From Rhodococcoides trifolii (lineage in GTDB: Bacteria; Actinomycetota; Actinomycetes; Mycobacteriales; Mycobacteriaceae), in the NCBI RefSeq assembly GCF_014635345.1, contig NZ_BMCU01000005.1, forward strand, positions 310,001 to 374,000: a stretch of 64,000 bases of DNA, written 5' to 3'. Each line of letters begins with the position of its first letter. Position 1 is the first letter of the stretch. Positions 25,100-34,341 of the stretch are shown here, piece by piece. The notes beneath the pieces are model-generated. The model ran no database searches, was not told the origin of the DNA, and saw only the letters and a list, made by a program, of their open reading frames with translations. Made by a program: the position numbers and the translations under genes.

Positions 25100-26017
25100 T
25101 CACGCTCTGCGACCTTCCTCTCGAATTGTGCGGGCTTCGGCCCTCACGGCGCCGACGACAGCGCTCGTCGACGCCGAGCGTCCCTGCACGGTGATCGCGT
25201 AGGTCGTCCGGCCACCCCACCCGAGGTCGTCGACCTGCACCGTGGTGACCCCGTCCGGAACCGTGGCCGCCGCGATCTCGGGAATGACCGTGATGCCCAA
25301 TCCCGCTGCAACACAGCCCATACGGGCGGACCAATCCCGAACTCGCATACCGATTCGCGGTTCCGGCAGGGTGGGCCACGCACCGAATTGTGGGTCGTCG
25401 CGCGCGCCTTTGCCGACGATCCACGATTCGCGTTCCAGTTCGGCGACGTCGACGCGGCCTCGATGTGCAAGCCCGTGGTCCGATGCCACGGCCACCAACA
25501 GCTTTCCGTCGATCACCGTCTCGACACGCAACTCGTCGAGGTCGTACTCGGGAAGCCCGTGCCCGACGGCGACCACCGCCACATCGATGCGACCGGCGCG
25601 GAGCTGCCGTAGCTGTGTCGGAGTCGAACTCTCCACCATTTCGACGGTGAGTTCCGGGTTCGACTGTCGGATGCGGCCGATGGCGCGCGGCACGAGAACC
25701 ATTGCCGCGGTGGGGAACGCTCCTACCGACGCCGTGCCGGTCAACAGGTTCCTCGCGGTGGCCAGATCGCGGGTCGCCGCGTCGATCTCGTTCAGTACGG
25801 TCGCCGCACGAGAGGCCACCAGTGTCCCCGCTGCGGTCGGCCGGACCCCGCGCGCGCCGCGTTCGAACAACGTCGATCCGGCGGCGGCCTCGACGGACGC
25901 GACCTGCCTCGAGATGGCCGACTGGGTGTAGCCGAGAGTCTGCGCTGCAGCTGTGAACGACCCGGTCTCGAACACCGCACGCACTACCCGCAGTCCGCTG
26001 AGGCTCCACTCGGTCAC
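25100..26017 (-). CDS. LysR-family transcriptional regulator
   Basis: The protein has 305 residues with an N-terminal HTH (VFETGSFTAAAQTLGYTQSAISRQVASVEAAAG) and a LysR effector domain. I start at GTG 26017, which gives the usual short lead before the HTH. GGAGG lies very close to it, and an ATG six codons upstream (26035) is a fair alternative. It is divergent from an SDR gene (26135) and likely controls it. I could not pick out a convincing T-N11-A box in the gap. Confidence 0.85.
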   Translation of the reverse strand: MTEWSLSGLRVVRAVFETGSFTAAAQTLGYTQSAISRQVASVEAAAGSTLFERGARGVRPTAAGTLVASRAATVLNEIDAATRDLATARNLLTGTASVGAFPTAAMVLVPRAIGRIRQSNPELTVEMVESSTPTQLRQLRAGRIDVAVVAVGHGLPEYDLDELRVETVIDGKLLVAVASDHGLAHRGRVDVAELERESWIVGKGARDDPQFGAWPTLPEPRIGMRVRDWSARMGCVAAGLGITVIPEIAAATVPDGVTTVQVDDLGWGGRTTYAITVQGRSASTSAVVGAVRAEARTIREEGRRA

Positions 26018-26134
26018 CCCTCCATTCGACCACATCGAGTCATGCAATTCCGGCATACCTCGTGTGCAGAATCGTCGCTGGTGGAATGGGTGCGGCGAGC
26101 GCAGGCTGGTGGCACCGACAGAAGGAGAGAAACA

Positions 26135-26959
26135 GTGGCCGACAGCAACAAGACGTGGTTCATCACCGGGTCCTCCAAGGGTTTCGGAAATCTGTGGGCG
26201 CGGGCCGCACTCGAGCGCGGCGATCGCGTCGCCGCAACCGCGCGAAACACAGCGGACCTCGCATCCTTGGCTACCGAGTACGGAACTCGGGTTCTGACAC
26301 TGCAACTCGACGTCACCGATCGCGACGCCGTGTTCGCCACTGTCCGACAGGCAGCGGAACATTTCGGAACGATCGACGTACTGGTCAACAACGCTGGATA
26401 CGGACACTTCGGCATGGTCGAAGAGCTCACCGAAGCGGAGATTCGGTCTCAGATGGAAACCAACTTCTTCGGAGCCGTGTGGGTCACGCAAGCCGTGCTT
26501 CCGATCATGCGTGCGCAAGGTTCCGGACGGATTCTGCAAATCACGAGCGAGGGCGGCGTTCGGGCCTACCCGGGCATCGGTGCCTACCACGCGTCCAAGT
26601 GGGCGCTCGAAGGATTGTCCGAGTCGTTGTGGCAGGAAGTGGAGCAATTCGGCATTCGGGTGACGAACGTGGAGCCCGGACCGTACGACACCGACTGGCT
26701 GGCCACCGGCTCACGAGTCAGCCCGGGAAACCCCGCTTACGACGACGTGCGAGCCTCCACCGCAGATGGCTTCGACGTGGGAGACGCTGCAGCGACCACG
26801 AACGCGATCCTCGAGATCGTCGACACCGACGACGCACCCCACCGAGTGTTTCTCGGTAAGACGTACGACGCGATCGTTCCGATCTACCAGGACCGACTCG
26901 ATACGTGGCGTCGCTGGCAACCCACCGCCCTCGCCGCCTTCGGTCGAGCCGGTGGGTGA
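26135..26959 (+). CDS. SDR-family oxidoreductase
   Basis: This 274-residue short-chain dehydrogenase starts at GTG 26135 with AGGAG 7 bases upstream. Motifs are FITGSSKGFGN for the cofactor, VNNAGYGHFG, and the catalytic YHASKWALEGLSE. The TGSSKGFG type with the C-terminal region VFLGKTYDAIVPIYQDRLDTW is common in enzymes annotated as oxidoreductases of unknown substrate. It is divergent from a LysR regulator. Confidence 0.84.
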   Translation: MADSNKTWFITGSSKGFGNLWARAALERGDRVAATARNTADLASLATEYGTRVLTLQLDVTDRDAVFATVRQAAEHFGTIDVLVNNAGYGHFGMVEELTEAEIRSQMETNFFGAVWVTQAVLPIMRAQGSGRILQITSEGGVRAYPGIGAYHASKWALEGLSESLWQEVEQFGIRVTNVEPGPYDTDWLATGSRVSPGNPAYDDVRASTADGFDVGDAAATTNAILEIVDTDDAPHRVFLGKTYDAIVPIYQDRLDTWRRWQPTALAAFGRAGG

Positions 26960-26987
26960 ACCGGAGGACCCTCGACCCGACCGGCAG

Positions 26988-28211
26988 TCAGCAATTCGAC
27001 GGCGCCGGCTCACCCCGGAAACGCGCTTCGATGTACGCGTACGCCTCCGGTAGTCCGACGATCGAGCCGCTGAAGTGCTCGGCGAGCGGGTACGGCCGGA
27101 ACTCGACCGTGGCTCCGGACTCGCAGTATCTCTTCACGGTCGCTTCGACCGGGGCGAACGGGGTGATGAAATCGTTGCGGCCCTGCCACATGTACACGGG
27201 GGCGGTGGGAACGCCCGGGTAGTCGACCAGGCTGTTCTTGCGCAGTACCGCCTGCGCGGAGGGCAGCGAGGCAATGTCCACGGTCGACAGGTCACGTGCG
27301 CTCCTGAAGGCTCCGCCGAGAATGATGCTGCGACGGCACTCGTTGCTGACGCGATCCCGCAGCGCGAGTCCCGTCGCGTTCAGATTGGGCGAGACTGGAA
27401 ATTCGGTCGGGTATTCACGCTCGAGCCCGAGGGACGCCGCGAGGGCCATGCCGAACGCCGGGTGGGGAATGGCGCTGTATCCGAGGTTCTGTGCGATCAG
27501 GCCGAGGTCTGCGGGAATGCCGCCCTGCGCGGTGCCCACAATGTTCAGTTCCGGTGCGTACGTCGGCGCCATCGCGCTCGCCCAGGACGTTGCCAACGCT
27601 CCACCCGAGTATCCGACCAGCGCCACCGGGCTGTCCGCGAGGGGCAGTTGTTCGAACCGCGTCACCGCTCTCACCCCGTCGAGCGTCAGGCGTCCCTCGT
27701 ACTCGGCCGCACCGTACGCGCCGTTCGGCCCGAGATAGTCCGGCACGGCAACGGCCCAACCGCGGGCGACCAAACCGAGGTACAGACTCGGCGCCTCACC
27801 GATCTCGTAGGTGAACAATCCGTGCGACGGAGCGCATTTCACGCCGAGCGCATTGATGACCGCTTGATAGGACACCAGAGGCGTCCCGGCCCCGTGACCG
27901 CGGGGCATCAGTACCGTCGTCACTGCGGCGACCGGAGCGCCCGCCGAATTGGTCGACCGGTACTTCAGTTGCCAGACATCGGTGTTCGGGTACATCCAGG
28001 CGTCCGCTCGGCGGCTCTGCAGTACGTCACCCGGAGCATGGTCGGCGATGTCTGCCGGAGCTGCGTAGAACGGGTCCGGGTCCGGAACCGTCGGAGCCGG
28101 CGCCGCCGTCGCATGGGCACCCAACGGGAGGAGCGCGACGCACAACGCTGCGAGCACGGCCGCACGGATGTGAAATCTCTTCGACACGACAAGCCTTTCG
28201 AGGACGTTCAT
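26988..28211 (-). CDS. Secreted lipase (LIP/secretory lipase family)
   Basis: The 407-residue protein has a signal peptide (about 1-37, ending LGAHATAAPA). It is an alpha/beta hydrolase of the secretory lipase family with the nucleophile in ALVGYSGGALATSWA and the C-terminal His region in YPLAEHFSG. It is a clear paralogue of the lipase encoded at 29967-31181 (shared segments such as GLEREYP and SLVDYPGVPTAP versus SLVRFDGVPTAP). It is the last gene of a five-gene operon, 4 bases after the CocE-like gene. It should act outside the cell on an ester or acyl lipid. Confidence 0.86.
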   Translation of the reverse strand: MNVLERLVVSKRFHIRAAVLAALCVALLPLGAHATAAPAPTVPDPDPFYAAPADIADHAPGDVLQSRRADAWMYPNTDVWQLKYRSTNSAGAPVAAVTTVLMPRGHGAGTPLVSYQAVINALGVKCAPSHGLFTYEIGEAPSLYLGLVARGWAVAVPDYLGPNGAYGAAEYEGRLTLDGVRAVTRFEQLPLADSPVALVGYSGGALATSWASAMAPTYAPELNIVGTAQGGIPADLGLIAQNLGYSAIPHPAFGMALAASLGLEREYPTEFPVSPNLNATGLALRDRVSNECRRSIILGGAFRSARDLSTVDIASLPSAQAVLRKNSLVDYPGVPTAPVYMWQGRNDFITPFAPVEATVKRYCESGATVEFRPYPLAEHFSGSIVGLPEAYAYIEARFRGEPAPSNC

Positions 28212-28215
28212 GAGG

Positions 28216-29970
28216 TCAGGACGGGACGACGGGAAGGGAAAGCTCGTTCGACGCATCCGACTGCGCCCAGGTGACGTCCGCAGGACCGGGCCCGCCCGCG
28301 AAAGACGGGTCTGAGGCGGTGATCTCGACGGCAATGCGATGTCCGGTGTCGAATCGGTGCACGATGCCCGGAAGAGACACACTGACGGCCGTACCCGCAC
28401 CGGTGAGAACGGCGGGCGCGGCGAGTCCGTGAATCGTGCGACCGATGCCGTCCGGCCCCACGTCGAGCAGGGTCACGAACACCGTGCACCGCCCGGTCGT
28501 GTGTGGACCGATCGTCAGAACAGGAGATCCGACGACGTCGACAGGGCCGGTCAGCGGGGCGCCGGTCCACCGCACAGCACCACCGGGAAGCGAGACCCGT
28601 GGGATCGGTGAGTCTCCCGCCACGCTCGGGACGCCGAAAGTGGTGGGCACCGGGCCGCCGGCACCGCGGAGTACGCGAGTCCAGGGTCCGGGTTTGTCGT
28701 TGTCTTGCAACAACATACCGTCATCCAGGTGAAGAACCGTCGGCGTACCGACTGGGAACGACTGCGACTCCGCGTAGGCCGGGGACGCCGATCCCGTGAA
28801 GGGAATCCAGTCGCGAAAGTAGGTGAAAGCCGGAATCGGCTCTGCTGCCCTGTCTTTGAGATGTCTGTCGAGCCAGTTTCCCACCAGAGCAGCCTCGTGC
28901 TGGGTGAACGGATCCGGCGCTTTGATGTCGAACTCCCCCGGGGCGGCCTTTCGGTCGTCGTGTCCCCACGAATGCCAGATCATCGACGTCTCGATACCTC
29001 GCGCGCGCAGCGCTCGAAATGTCGCGGACGCTTCACTCAACCCGAACAGCGAGTCCTTCTGTCCCTGGGCCAACAGCACCGGAACATTGACGCGGCCGAG
29101 GTAGTCGGCGGGCGAGGCATGACGCAAGGCAGCGAGGGTTGCCGGGTCCGGCGTTCTGTTGGCCGCGAAATCTGCCGCCGCGGCGCAGACCCACCGAGGA
29201 TAGTTCGGGCAGTCGTCGGCCCTCGCCGGATCCGCGGCGTATCCGGACGGACCGGTGAGGACGGCGCCTGCGGCGAGAAAGCCCGACCCGAAGATGCTTT
29301 TAACGGCACCGACAGGGGACGCGCCCCCTGCATCGGGTGCCAACGAGCGGGCGAGGTCGTTCCAGGTGATCATCGAGGCCACCGTATCCAGCCGGGCATC
29401 GACCGACGCGGTGGCCAAACCCGTTGCGCCCGCGTACGAACCGCCGAGATATCCCACTCGCGGATCGCCGACCGAGTCGAGTCGAACCACGTCGAGGGCC
29501 GGCGCGGGTACGGTACGAGCGGGATCGAGGTACGCCGACGCGCTGTCGCCGGCCAGGTAATCGATCAGCGCGGACCCGGCCGCCCCGTCGTAGTCGGGAT
29601 CGGCGAAGGATATCTTGCACGTCGACCCGCCGAACCCCAGTCCGGAGTACGTGAGGACGACGTACCCGTGGGCCGCGAAACGCGCTGCGGCGCCGCCCTG
29701 GTCGTCTTTGGACCCTCCGAAGCCGTTGCTGGTGAGGATCGCCGGAGCGCGGTGGTCGGGGGCGAGCCCGTCGGGCACGTACACGTCCCCCACGACCGTG
29801 CACTGCTGGTCGTGGCCGGGCCCGACGCGGACATCGAAGTAGCGGGTGTACGCGGAGTACCCACCCAGCGTTTGGGGCGCGAGATCCGGAAACTCGGCCG
29901 CATGCGCCGGTGCGGCGGCCCACGCCACGACGAGCGCCACTGCTGCTGCCAGCAGCCTCGACGACGTCAT
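28216..29970 (-). CDS. Secreted CocE/NonD-type hydrolase (X-Pro dipeptidyl-peptidase family)
   Basis: The 584-residue protein has a signal peptide (about 1-24, AAPAHAA). The alpha/beta hydrolase core carries Ser178 in YLGGSYAGATG, and a C-terminal jelly-roll domain (about 400-580) is typical of CocE and X-Pro peptidases. Known members cleave cocaine-type esters, cephalosporin esters or N-terminal X-Pro dipeptides; here an acyl or ester substrate in the envelope fits the neighbours better. It overlaps the upstream lipase gene by ATGA. Confidence 0.85.
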   Translation of the reverse strand: MTSSRLLAAAVALVVAWAAAPAHAAEFPDLAPQTLGGYSAYTRYFDVRVGPGHDQQCTVVGDVYVPDGLAPDHRAPAILTSNGFGGSKDDQGGAAARFAAHGYVVLTYSGLGFGGSTCKISFADPDYDGAAGSALIDYLAGDSASAYLDPARTVPAPALDVVRLDSVGDPRVGYLGGSYAGATGLATASVDARLDTVASMITWNDLARSLAPDAGGASPVGAVKSIFGSGFLAAGAVLTGPSGYAADPARADDCPNYPRWVCAAAADFAANRTPDPATLAALRHASPADYLGRVNVPVLLAQGQKDSLFGLSEASATFRALRARGIETSMIWHSWGHDDRKAAPGEFDIKAPDPFTQHEAALVGNWLDRHLKDRAAEPIPAFTYFRDWIPFTGSASPAYAESQSFPVGTPTVLHLDDGMLLQDNDKPGPWTRVLRGAGGPVPTTFGVPSVAGDSPIPRVSLPGGAVRWTGAPLTGPVDVVGSPVLTIGPHTTGRCTVFVTLLDVGPDGIGRTIHGLAAPAVLTGAGTAVSVSLPGIVHRFDTGHRIAVEITASDPSFAGGPGPADVTWAQSDASNELSLPVVPS

Positions 29971-31181
29971 CGCGGACAGTTGTCGGGCGCGGCGACTCCG
30001 TCGAATCGGTTGTTCAGGAACGTCAACGCGGCGGGCAAACCCTCGAACGCAGCTTGGATGTGCTGTGGTGCGTGGACGACGTCGAACTCCACGGTCGCGC
30101 CGCCGGCGCAGTACCGGGCCGCGGTGTCACGTAGCGCACCGATGGGAATGAGTGGGTCGTTGTCACTGGCCCACAACAGGATCGGGGCAGTCGGCACTCC
30201 GTCGAAGCGGACCAGGCTGTTCTCGTCGATGATGCGCTGCGCTTCCGGGCTGTCGACGAGCGAGGTGTTCTTGGAGACGGCGATGGCACTCTTGAAGGCG
30301 CCGGTCGCCAGAATGACCGGTGTACAGGCGTTCACGACTTGATCGCGCAGCCGGATGCCCTCGTCGTTGAGCTGCTCGGTGATCGGCAACCGGTCCGGAT
30401 ACTCCCGTTCGAGGCCGAGCGCAGCTGCGAAGGCCAACCCGAAGGCCTGGTGCGGCGCAAAACCGAGCGAGCGTGCGATGTTGTCGATGTCGGCAGGAAC
30501 TCCTCCGGCGGCAACACCCACCAGATCGATCTCCGGTGCGTAGGTGGGCGCGAGAGCCGCAGCCCAAGCGGTCGCCATCCCTCCTCCCGAGTAGCCCGCC
30601 ATCGCGACCCGGCTTGCGCCGAGTTGCAGCTCGGGGACGCGCTGCGCCGCTCGTATCCCGTCGAGCGTGATCTGTCCGCCGAGTCGCGCTGCGCCGTAGG
30701 CACTCTTGGGTCCGAGGTGGTCCGGAACCGCGACGGTCCACCCTCGCACGAGAGCCAAGTTGAGGAATTCCCTCTCCTGAACTCCCGTCGTGGGGTCGGG
30801 GCCGAACAGGGACTCCGATGGTGCGCACTGCAACCCGAGGGCGTTGACGAACGGTTGGTAGGACAGCAGCGGACCGCCGGGAACTCGATTCGCGGGCGCC
30901 AGCACGGTGCTGACCGCAGCGATCGCCTGCCCGCGGGAGTCCGAAGATCGGTACTGGATCTGCCAGATGTCGGCACCGGGATACAGCGGGCTCGAAAAAC
31001 GGCGGCTGGCAACCACATCGCCGTTGGACCGTCCGATCAGGTCAGGTGTCTGCGCGTAGAGCGTGCCGGGAACCGGCGTCGGTTCGATCGGTTCGGCCCA
31101 CGCGCTGGGCGTGGCACCGAGCAGTACGGGCAGCAGTCCCACCGCCAGGGTGAACGCAGCGAATCGCGCGCGACGACGCAT
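29967..31181 (-). CDS. Secreted lipase (LIP/secretory lipase family), second copy
   Basis: The 404-residue protein has a signal peptide (basic RRRARF, then hydrophobic to about residue 29, PSAWA). The catalytic Ser is in MAGYSGGGMATAWAAAL. It is a paralogue of 26988-28211 with the same domain plan. I start at ATG 31181, which shares one base with the MFS stop (TGATG); the much longer upstream reading is a frame inside the MFS gene. Two lipases plus a CocE-like hydrolase in one operon suggest acyl transfer or hydrolysis outside the membrane. Confidence 0.86.
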   Translation of the reverse strand: MRRRARFAAFTLAVGLLPVLLGATPSAWAEPIEPTPVPGTLYAQTPDLIGRSNGDVVASRRFSSPLYPGADIWQIQYRSSDSRGQAIAAVSTVLAPANRVPGGPLLSYQPFVNALGLQCAPSESLFGPDPTTGVQEREFLNLALVRGWTVAVPDHLGPKSAYGAARLGGQITLDGIRAAQRVPELQLGASRVAMAGYSGGGMATAWAAALAPTYAPEIDLVGVAAGGVPADIDNIARSLGFAPHQAFGLAFAAALGLEREYPDRLPITEQLNDEGIRLRDQVVNACTPVILATGAFKSAIAVSKNTSLVDSPEAQRIIDENSLVRFDGVPTAPILLWASDNDPLIPIGALRDTAARYCAGGATVEFDVVHAPQHIQAAFEGLPAALTFLNNRFDGVAAPDNCPR

Positions 31182-32632
31182 CAATGGACTCTTCTCGATT
31201 CTCGGTCGCCGGATTCGCCGGCAACGCTGTGATGGTCGGTTCTCGGTAGGGTGAACGCCAGCGCGGCTGCGAATGCCATCACCGCGCTCATGGCGAACAG
31301 CACGGATTGCTGCGCTGTCAGATAGTCGAAAGATGTCGGCCGCGGCGGTAATCCGGAGAACAGAGCGGCTCCGGCCGCGGCGGTACCGACCGCGGAACCG
31401 ATCTGCTGAACCGTGGGCAGCATTCCCGACGCGGACCCGATGGCCGTCGAGTCGATCCCCGCGACGACAGTGCTCTGCAATGGCGCGATCATCGCCCCCA
31501 GGCCCGCGCCGGCGAAGAAGAGCGGTACCGTCACCCACCGCAACACCGTCGGATCGGACAGCTGTTCGCTGAGCCCACCGATCACCCCCAACGAGGCAGA
31601 GAGCATCAGCGCACCACCGGGCACGACCCGAGAGTCGTACCGGAAGAACAGAGCCGGAGCCGCCAGTGACGCGAGCACTGCACCTGCTGCGAACGGCACC
31701 GTGAGCAGACCCACCGTCGTGGCGCTCTTGCCCAACCCGCTTTGCATGGTGATCGAGACGGTGAGAACGAACCCGGTGAAGGTGCCGTACAGCAGAGCGG
31801 ACACCGTGCATCCGGACGCGAAAGCCCGCTGAGCGAACAACTCCACCAGCATGAGAACGTGCAGGCCTCGAGCTGCTCGGATGCGTTCGTACACCACGAA
31901 CGTGGCCAGAAGTGTCGCACCGGTTCCGGCGGTCGTCACCGTCGCGAGGAACGACAGATCGACCACGATCGGATAGACGGTGAGAACGGTGCCGAGCGAC
32001 CAGAGAGCAGACCCGATCGGATCGAATCGCGTTCCTGGGTCTCGTGTTCCGTTCACCCGCCTCGACAACGCCGAGCCTCCGAGAGCAGCGGTCAACGCAC
32101 CGACCGGCACGTTGACGAGAAATATTGCGCGCCAGCCCAACCCACCGACGTCGAGGTCGATCAGCAGCCCGCCCACCGATGGTCCGGCCAGTCCGGCCAG
32201 GCCCGCGACGGCGCCGTAGAGAGCAAATGCTCTCGTGCGCAGTGAATCTCGATACGCGGCCGTCACGATCGCGACCGTCTGCGCAGACATGGCAGCACCT
32301 GCCACACCCTGAGCAACACGGGCCGCAATCAGATAGTGCGAGTCCGGGGCCACTGCGCACGCAACGGAAGCGAGGGCAAACGAGACGGCCCCGGCCACGA
32401 ACAGAAACCGACGGCCGAAGACGTCCCCCAATCGCGCCATCGTGAGCAAAGCACATGCGAACGCCAACAAGTAGGCAGTGGGTATCCACACCTGTGCGGC
32501 GGCGGACGCATCGAGATCCTGCGCGATGGGAGGCAGCGCCACCGTGACGACGGTGACGTCGATCATCTGCATGGTGACCGCGCAGAGGCAGGCGCAGAGC
32601 GGTAGCCATGACGCCTGTCTGCGCACCGTCAT
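31181..32632 (-). CDS. MFS transporter (drug:H+ antiporter-2 type)
   Basis: The 483-residue membrane protein has about 14 predicted helices. The loop 2-3 signature LGDVFGRRFLFVAGA and motif C-like GPSVGGLLIDLDVGGLGWRAIFLVNVPVGAL are typical of DHA2 exporters. It is the second gene of the operon and overlaps both neighbours by one to four bases. Exporters of this class carry lipophilic compounds; here export of the product of the upstream acyltransferase is the simplest reading, as with MmpL or MFS partners in mycobacterial lipid loci. Confidence 0.85.
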   Translation of the reverse strand: MTVRRQASWLPLCACLCAVTMQMIDVTVVTVALPPIAQDLDASAAAQVWIPTAYLLAFACALLTMARLGDVFGRRFLFVAGAVSFALASVACAVAPDSHYLIAARVAQGVAGAAMSAQTVAIVTAAYRDSLRTRAFALYGAVAGLAGLAGPSVGGLLIDLDVGGLGWRAIFLVNVPVGALTAALGGSALSRRVNGTRDPGTRFDPIGSALWSLGTVLTVYPIVVDLSFLATVTTAGTGATLLATFVVYERIRAARGLHVLMLVELFAQRAFASGCTVSALLYGTFTGFVLTVSITMQSGLGKSATTVGLLTVPFAAGAVLASLAAPALFFRYDSRVVPGGALMLSASLGVIGGLSEQLSDPTVLRWVTVPLFFAGAGLGAMIAPLQSTVVAGIDSTAIGSASGMLPTVQQIGSAVGTAAAGAALFSGLPPRPTSFDYLTAQQSVLFAMSAVMAFAAALAFTLPRTDHHSVAGESGDRESRRVH

Positions 32633-34083
32633 ATTCGACTGACGCCGGGCAGATGCGACATCATCGGAATCGCGGGGACATCGGGGACGAAGTAGTCCCC
32701 GAACGCGATCACGTCACCCAGGATCTCGGAGATCTTGGAGAAGTAGAGGTCGATCGACCGATCGGCTTCGTCGGTTCCGGGGTAGAGGAACTCGGCACCG
32801 GTGTGGTTGTCGAACCGGTTGATCCACATGAACACCTCCTCTGAGCTGCCACGATTACCGAAGAGGCCGGCGTGCGCACCGTCGAGATCCGCTTCACCGG
32901 GGAGGCGGCGAACGTCGACGTACGAAATCATCGGTGCCGACCACCCCGGCTGCGTGGTGATGCCCTGCTCGGGACCGATCAGTTCGAGCACCCGGTGGTA
33001 GGAGGTGTTCGCAAGCAACTTGCCCGTGTCGAACGCCTGCTGCGCGCGAGCGGCCAGTTTCAGGAACGTCGGCTCGGTGCCCAACTCGATCGAGATCGGG
33101 ATCAGTGTCGAGTACCAGCCGATCGACGCGAACTCCCCCGCTGTCGCCCTGGTGCTCTTCGGCGTCAATCCCAGGTAGCTGATGCGGCCCGCCAGTTCGT
33201 ATTCGGCGATCGCCGCCGCAGCGAAGATGCCCCCGATGAACTTGGCACCGACCGCGGCGCAGGCGTCGTCCACCGCCTGCGCGCCGGCACCGTCGAACAG
33301 GGGAAAGGAGCTGTGCGAGGTTCGGGTGTAGCCGTCGCTGGCGCGGCCCAGGGGCAGCGGAAACGTCGGCAGGTCCCCGCCGTTGTCGACCACCAGATCG
33401 ATCCACTTCTGCACCGCCGGTGACTCGAGGGTGGTGGTGTCGCTCTCGGCTCGCTCCCTCTCACAGTACTCGAGGTAACTCCCGGGGGTGAACAGCTCGC
33501 CGTCGACTCCGGATGCTGCGTTGATGTAGAGCTGCCTGAGTTCGTAGAAGGTCAGGGCCTGCGAGATGCCGTCGGTGTCGAGATGGTCGATGGCGGCATA
33601 GACGACGAAATGGTCGTCGTGTTCGATCGTCCCGAACGAGTAGCAGTCCCAGCGTTCCGGACCGGGTGTGGTCTCCTGGACGTGTCGCCTGATGTCGGCC
33701 GTCGAAGCAGGCACACCGTAGGCCGTGGCCTGCAACTCGACGTCGTCCGCCGCAACCAGGTGTCGCACCGACCCCTCTGCACCGGTGCTGAACCAGCTCA
33801 GAAACGAATCATGGCGTGTGACAAACGAATTGATTGCGGACGTCATCGCCGAGAGGTCGAGTGGGCCCTCGATGCGGAACGTGACCAGGCACAGTCTGGA
33901 GAAGCGGAACGACGATCCCCGGTTGCGGTAGGCCGCGTCCAGGTAGGCCTGCTGGATGTGGGACGGCCGCACCGGGTGAACCGGCGCCGACGCCGCTGCG
34001 ACGCGAGAGGCGGCGGTGGGCGTCCACGTGGTGAGGGCGCCGGTGGCGGGCGCCCATTTGTCGATGAGTCCGAATTCGACCAC
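32629..34083 (-). CDS. Condensation-domain acyltransferase (PapA-like)
   Basis: The 484-residue protein has one condensation domain. The active-site motif HxxxDG is present as His167-Asp171-Gly172 (DHLDTDGIS). The N-terminal lead (about 1-45) and total length match mycobacterial PapA1/PapA2 acyltransferases, which move acyl chains onto trehalose glycolipids. There is no carrier protein or adenylation domain, so it is not an NRPS module. It is the first gene of the operon and would provide the acylated product that the MFS protein exports. The acceptor is unknown. Confidence 0.84.
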   Translation of the reverse strand: MVEFGLIDKWAPATGALTTWTPTAASRVAAASAPVHPVRPSHIQQAYLDAAYRNRGSSFRFSRLCLVTFRIEGPLDLSAMTSAINSFVTRHDSFLSWFSTGAEGSVRHLVAADDVELQATAYGVPASTADIRRHVQETTPGPERWDCYSFGTIEHDDHFVVYAAIDHLDTDGISQALTFYELRQLYINAASGVDGELFTPGSYLEYCERERAESDTTTLESPAVQKWIDLVVDNGGDLPTFPLPLGRASDGYTRTSHSSFPLFDGAGAQAVDDACAAVGAKFIGGIFAAAAIAEYELAGRISYLGLTPKSTRATAGEFASIGWYSTLIPISIELGTEPTFLKLAARAQQAFDTGKLLANTSYHRVLELIGPEQGITTQPGWSAPMISYVDVRRLPGEADLDGAHAGLFGNRGSSEEVFMWINRFDNHTGAEFLYPGTDEADRSIDLYFSKISEILGDVIAFGDYFVPDVPAIPMMSHLPGVSRI

Positions 34084-34341
34084 AGCACAAACCTTTCCGA
34101 GAACACTGAATTCCGCTGACCTCGTTCCGGTGCGGAGACATCAGTGCATCACCTGTCGGCCTCGAAAAGAACGGACATCCGGTGCGTTTGTGAAACGACC
34201 AACGCATTCTCGGGCCGGTGTTGTGCCCTCACAAACTTACTTCCGGCGTAGGTGATTCTGCGGAACAGGTTCTACTGTCGGTTCCGTCAGACGGGTTCGT
34301 TTCACGTTCACCCGTGACGATTCTCGACGACAGGAAGATCG
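34084..34341. other. Divergent promoter region of the envelope acyl-sugar locus
   Basis: These 258 bases separate the five-gene minus-strand operon from the plus-strand mycolyltransferase-like gene, so both promoters must lie here. I see an 8-bp inverted repeat GTGAAACG (34190-34197) and CGTTTCAC (34298-34305), about 100 bases apart, that could serve a shared regulator. I see no clear -35/-10 pair and no open frame that looks coding. Confidence 0.45.

Noticed and set aside
25100-26647. LysR read as a 515-residue protein
   Set aside because: The extra N-terminal part runs antisense to the SDR gene at 26135 and is unlike LysR proteins.
31182-32609. Long N-terminal extension of the lipase at 29967-31181
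   Set aside because: The extension runs through the MFS gene in another frame and has no domain. The real start at 31181 has a signal peptide and overlaps the MFS stop.
32629-34083. Nonribosomal peptide synthetase fragment
   Set aside because: The condensation domain stands alone at the normal PapA length, with no adenylation or carrier domains and no sign of truncation.
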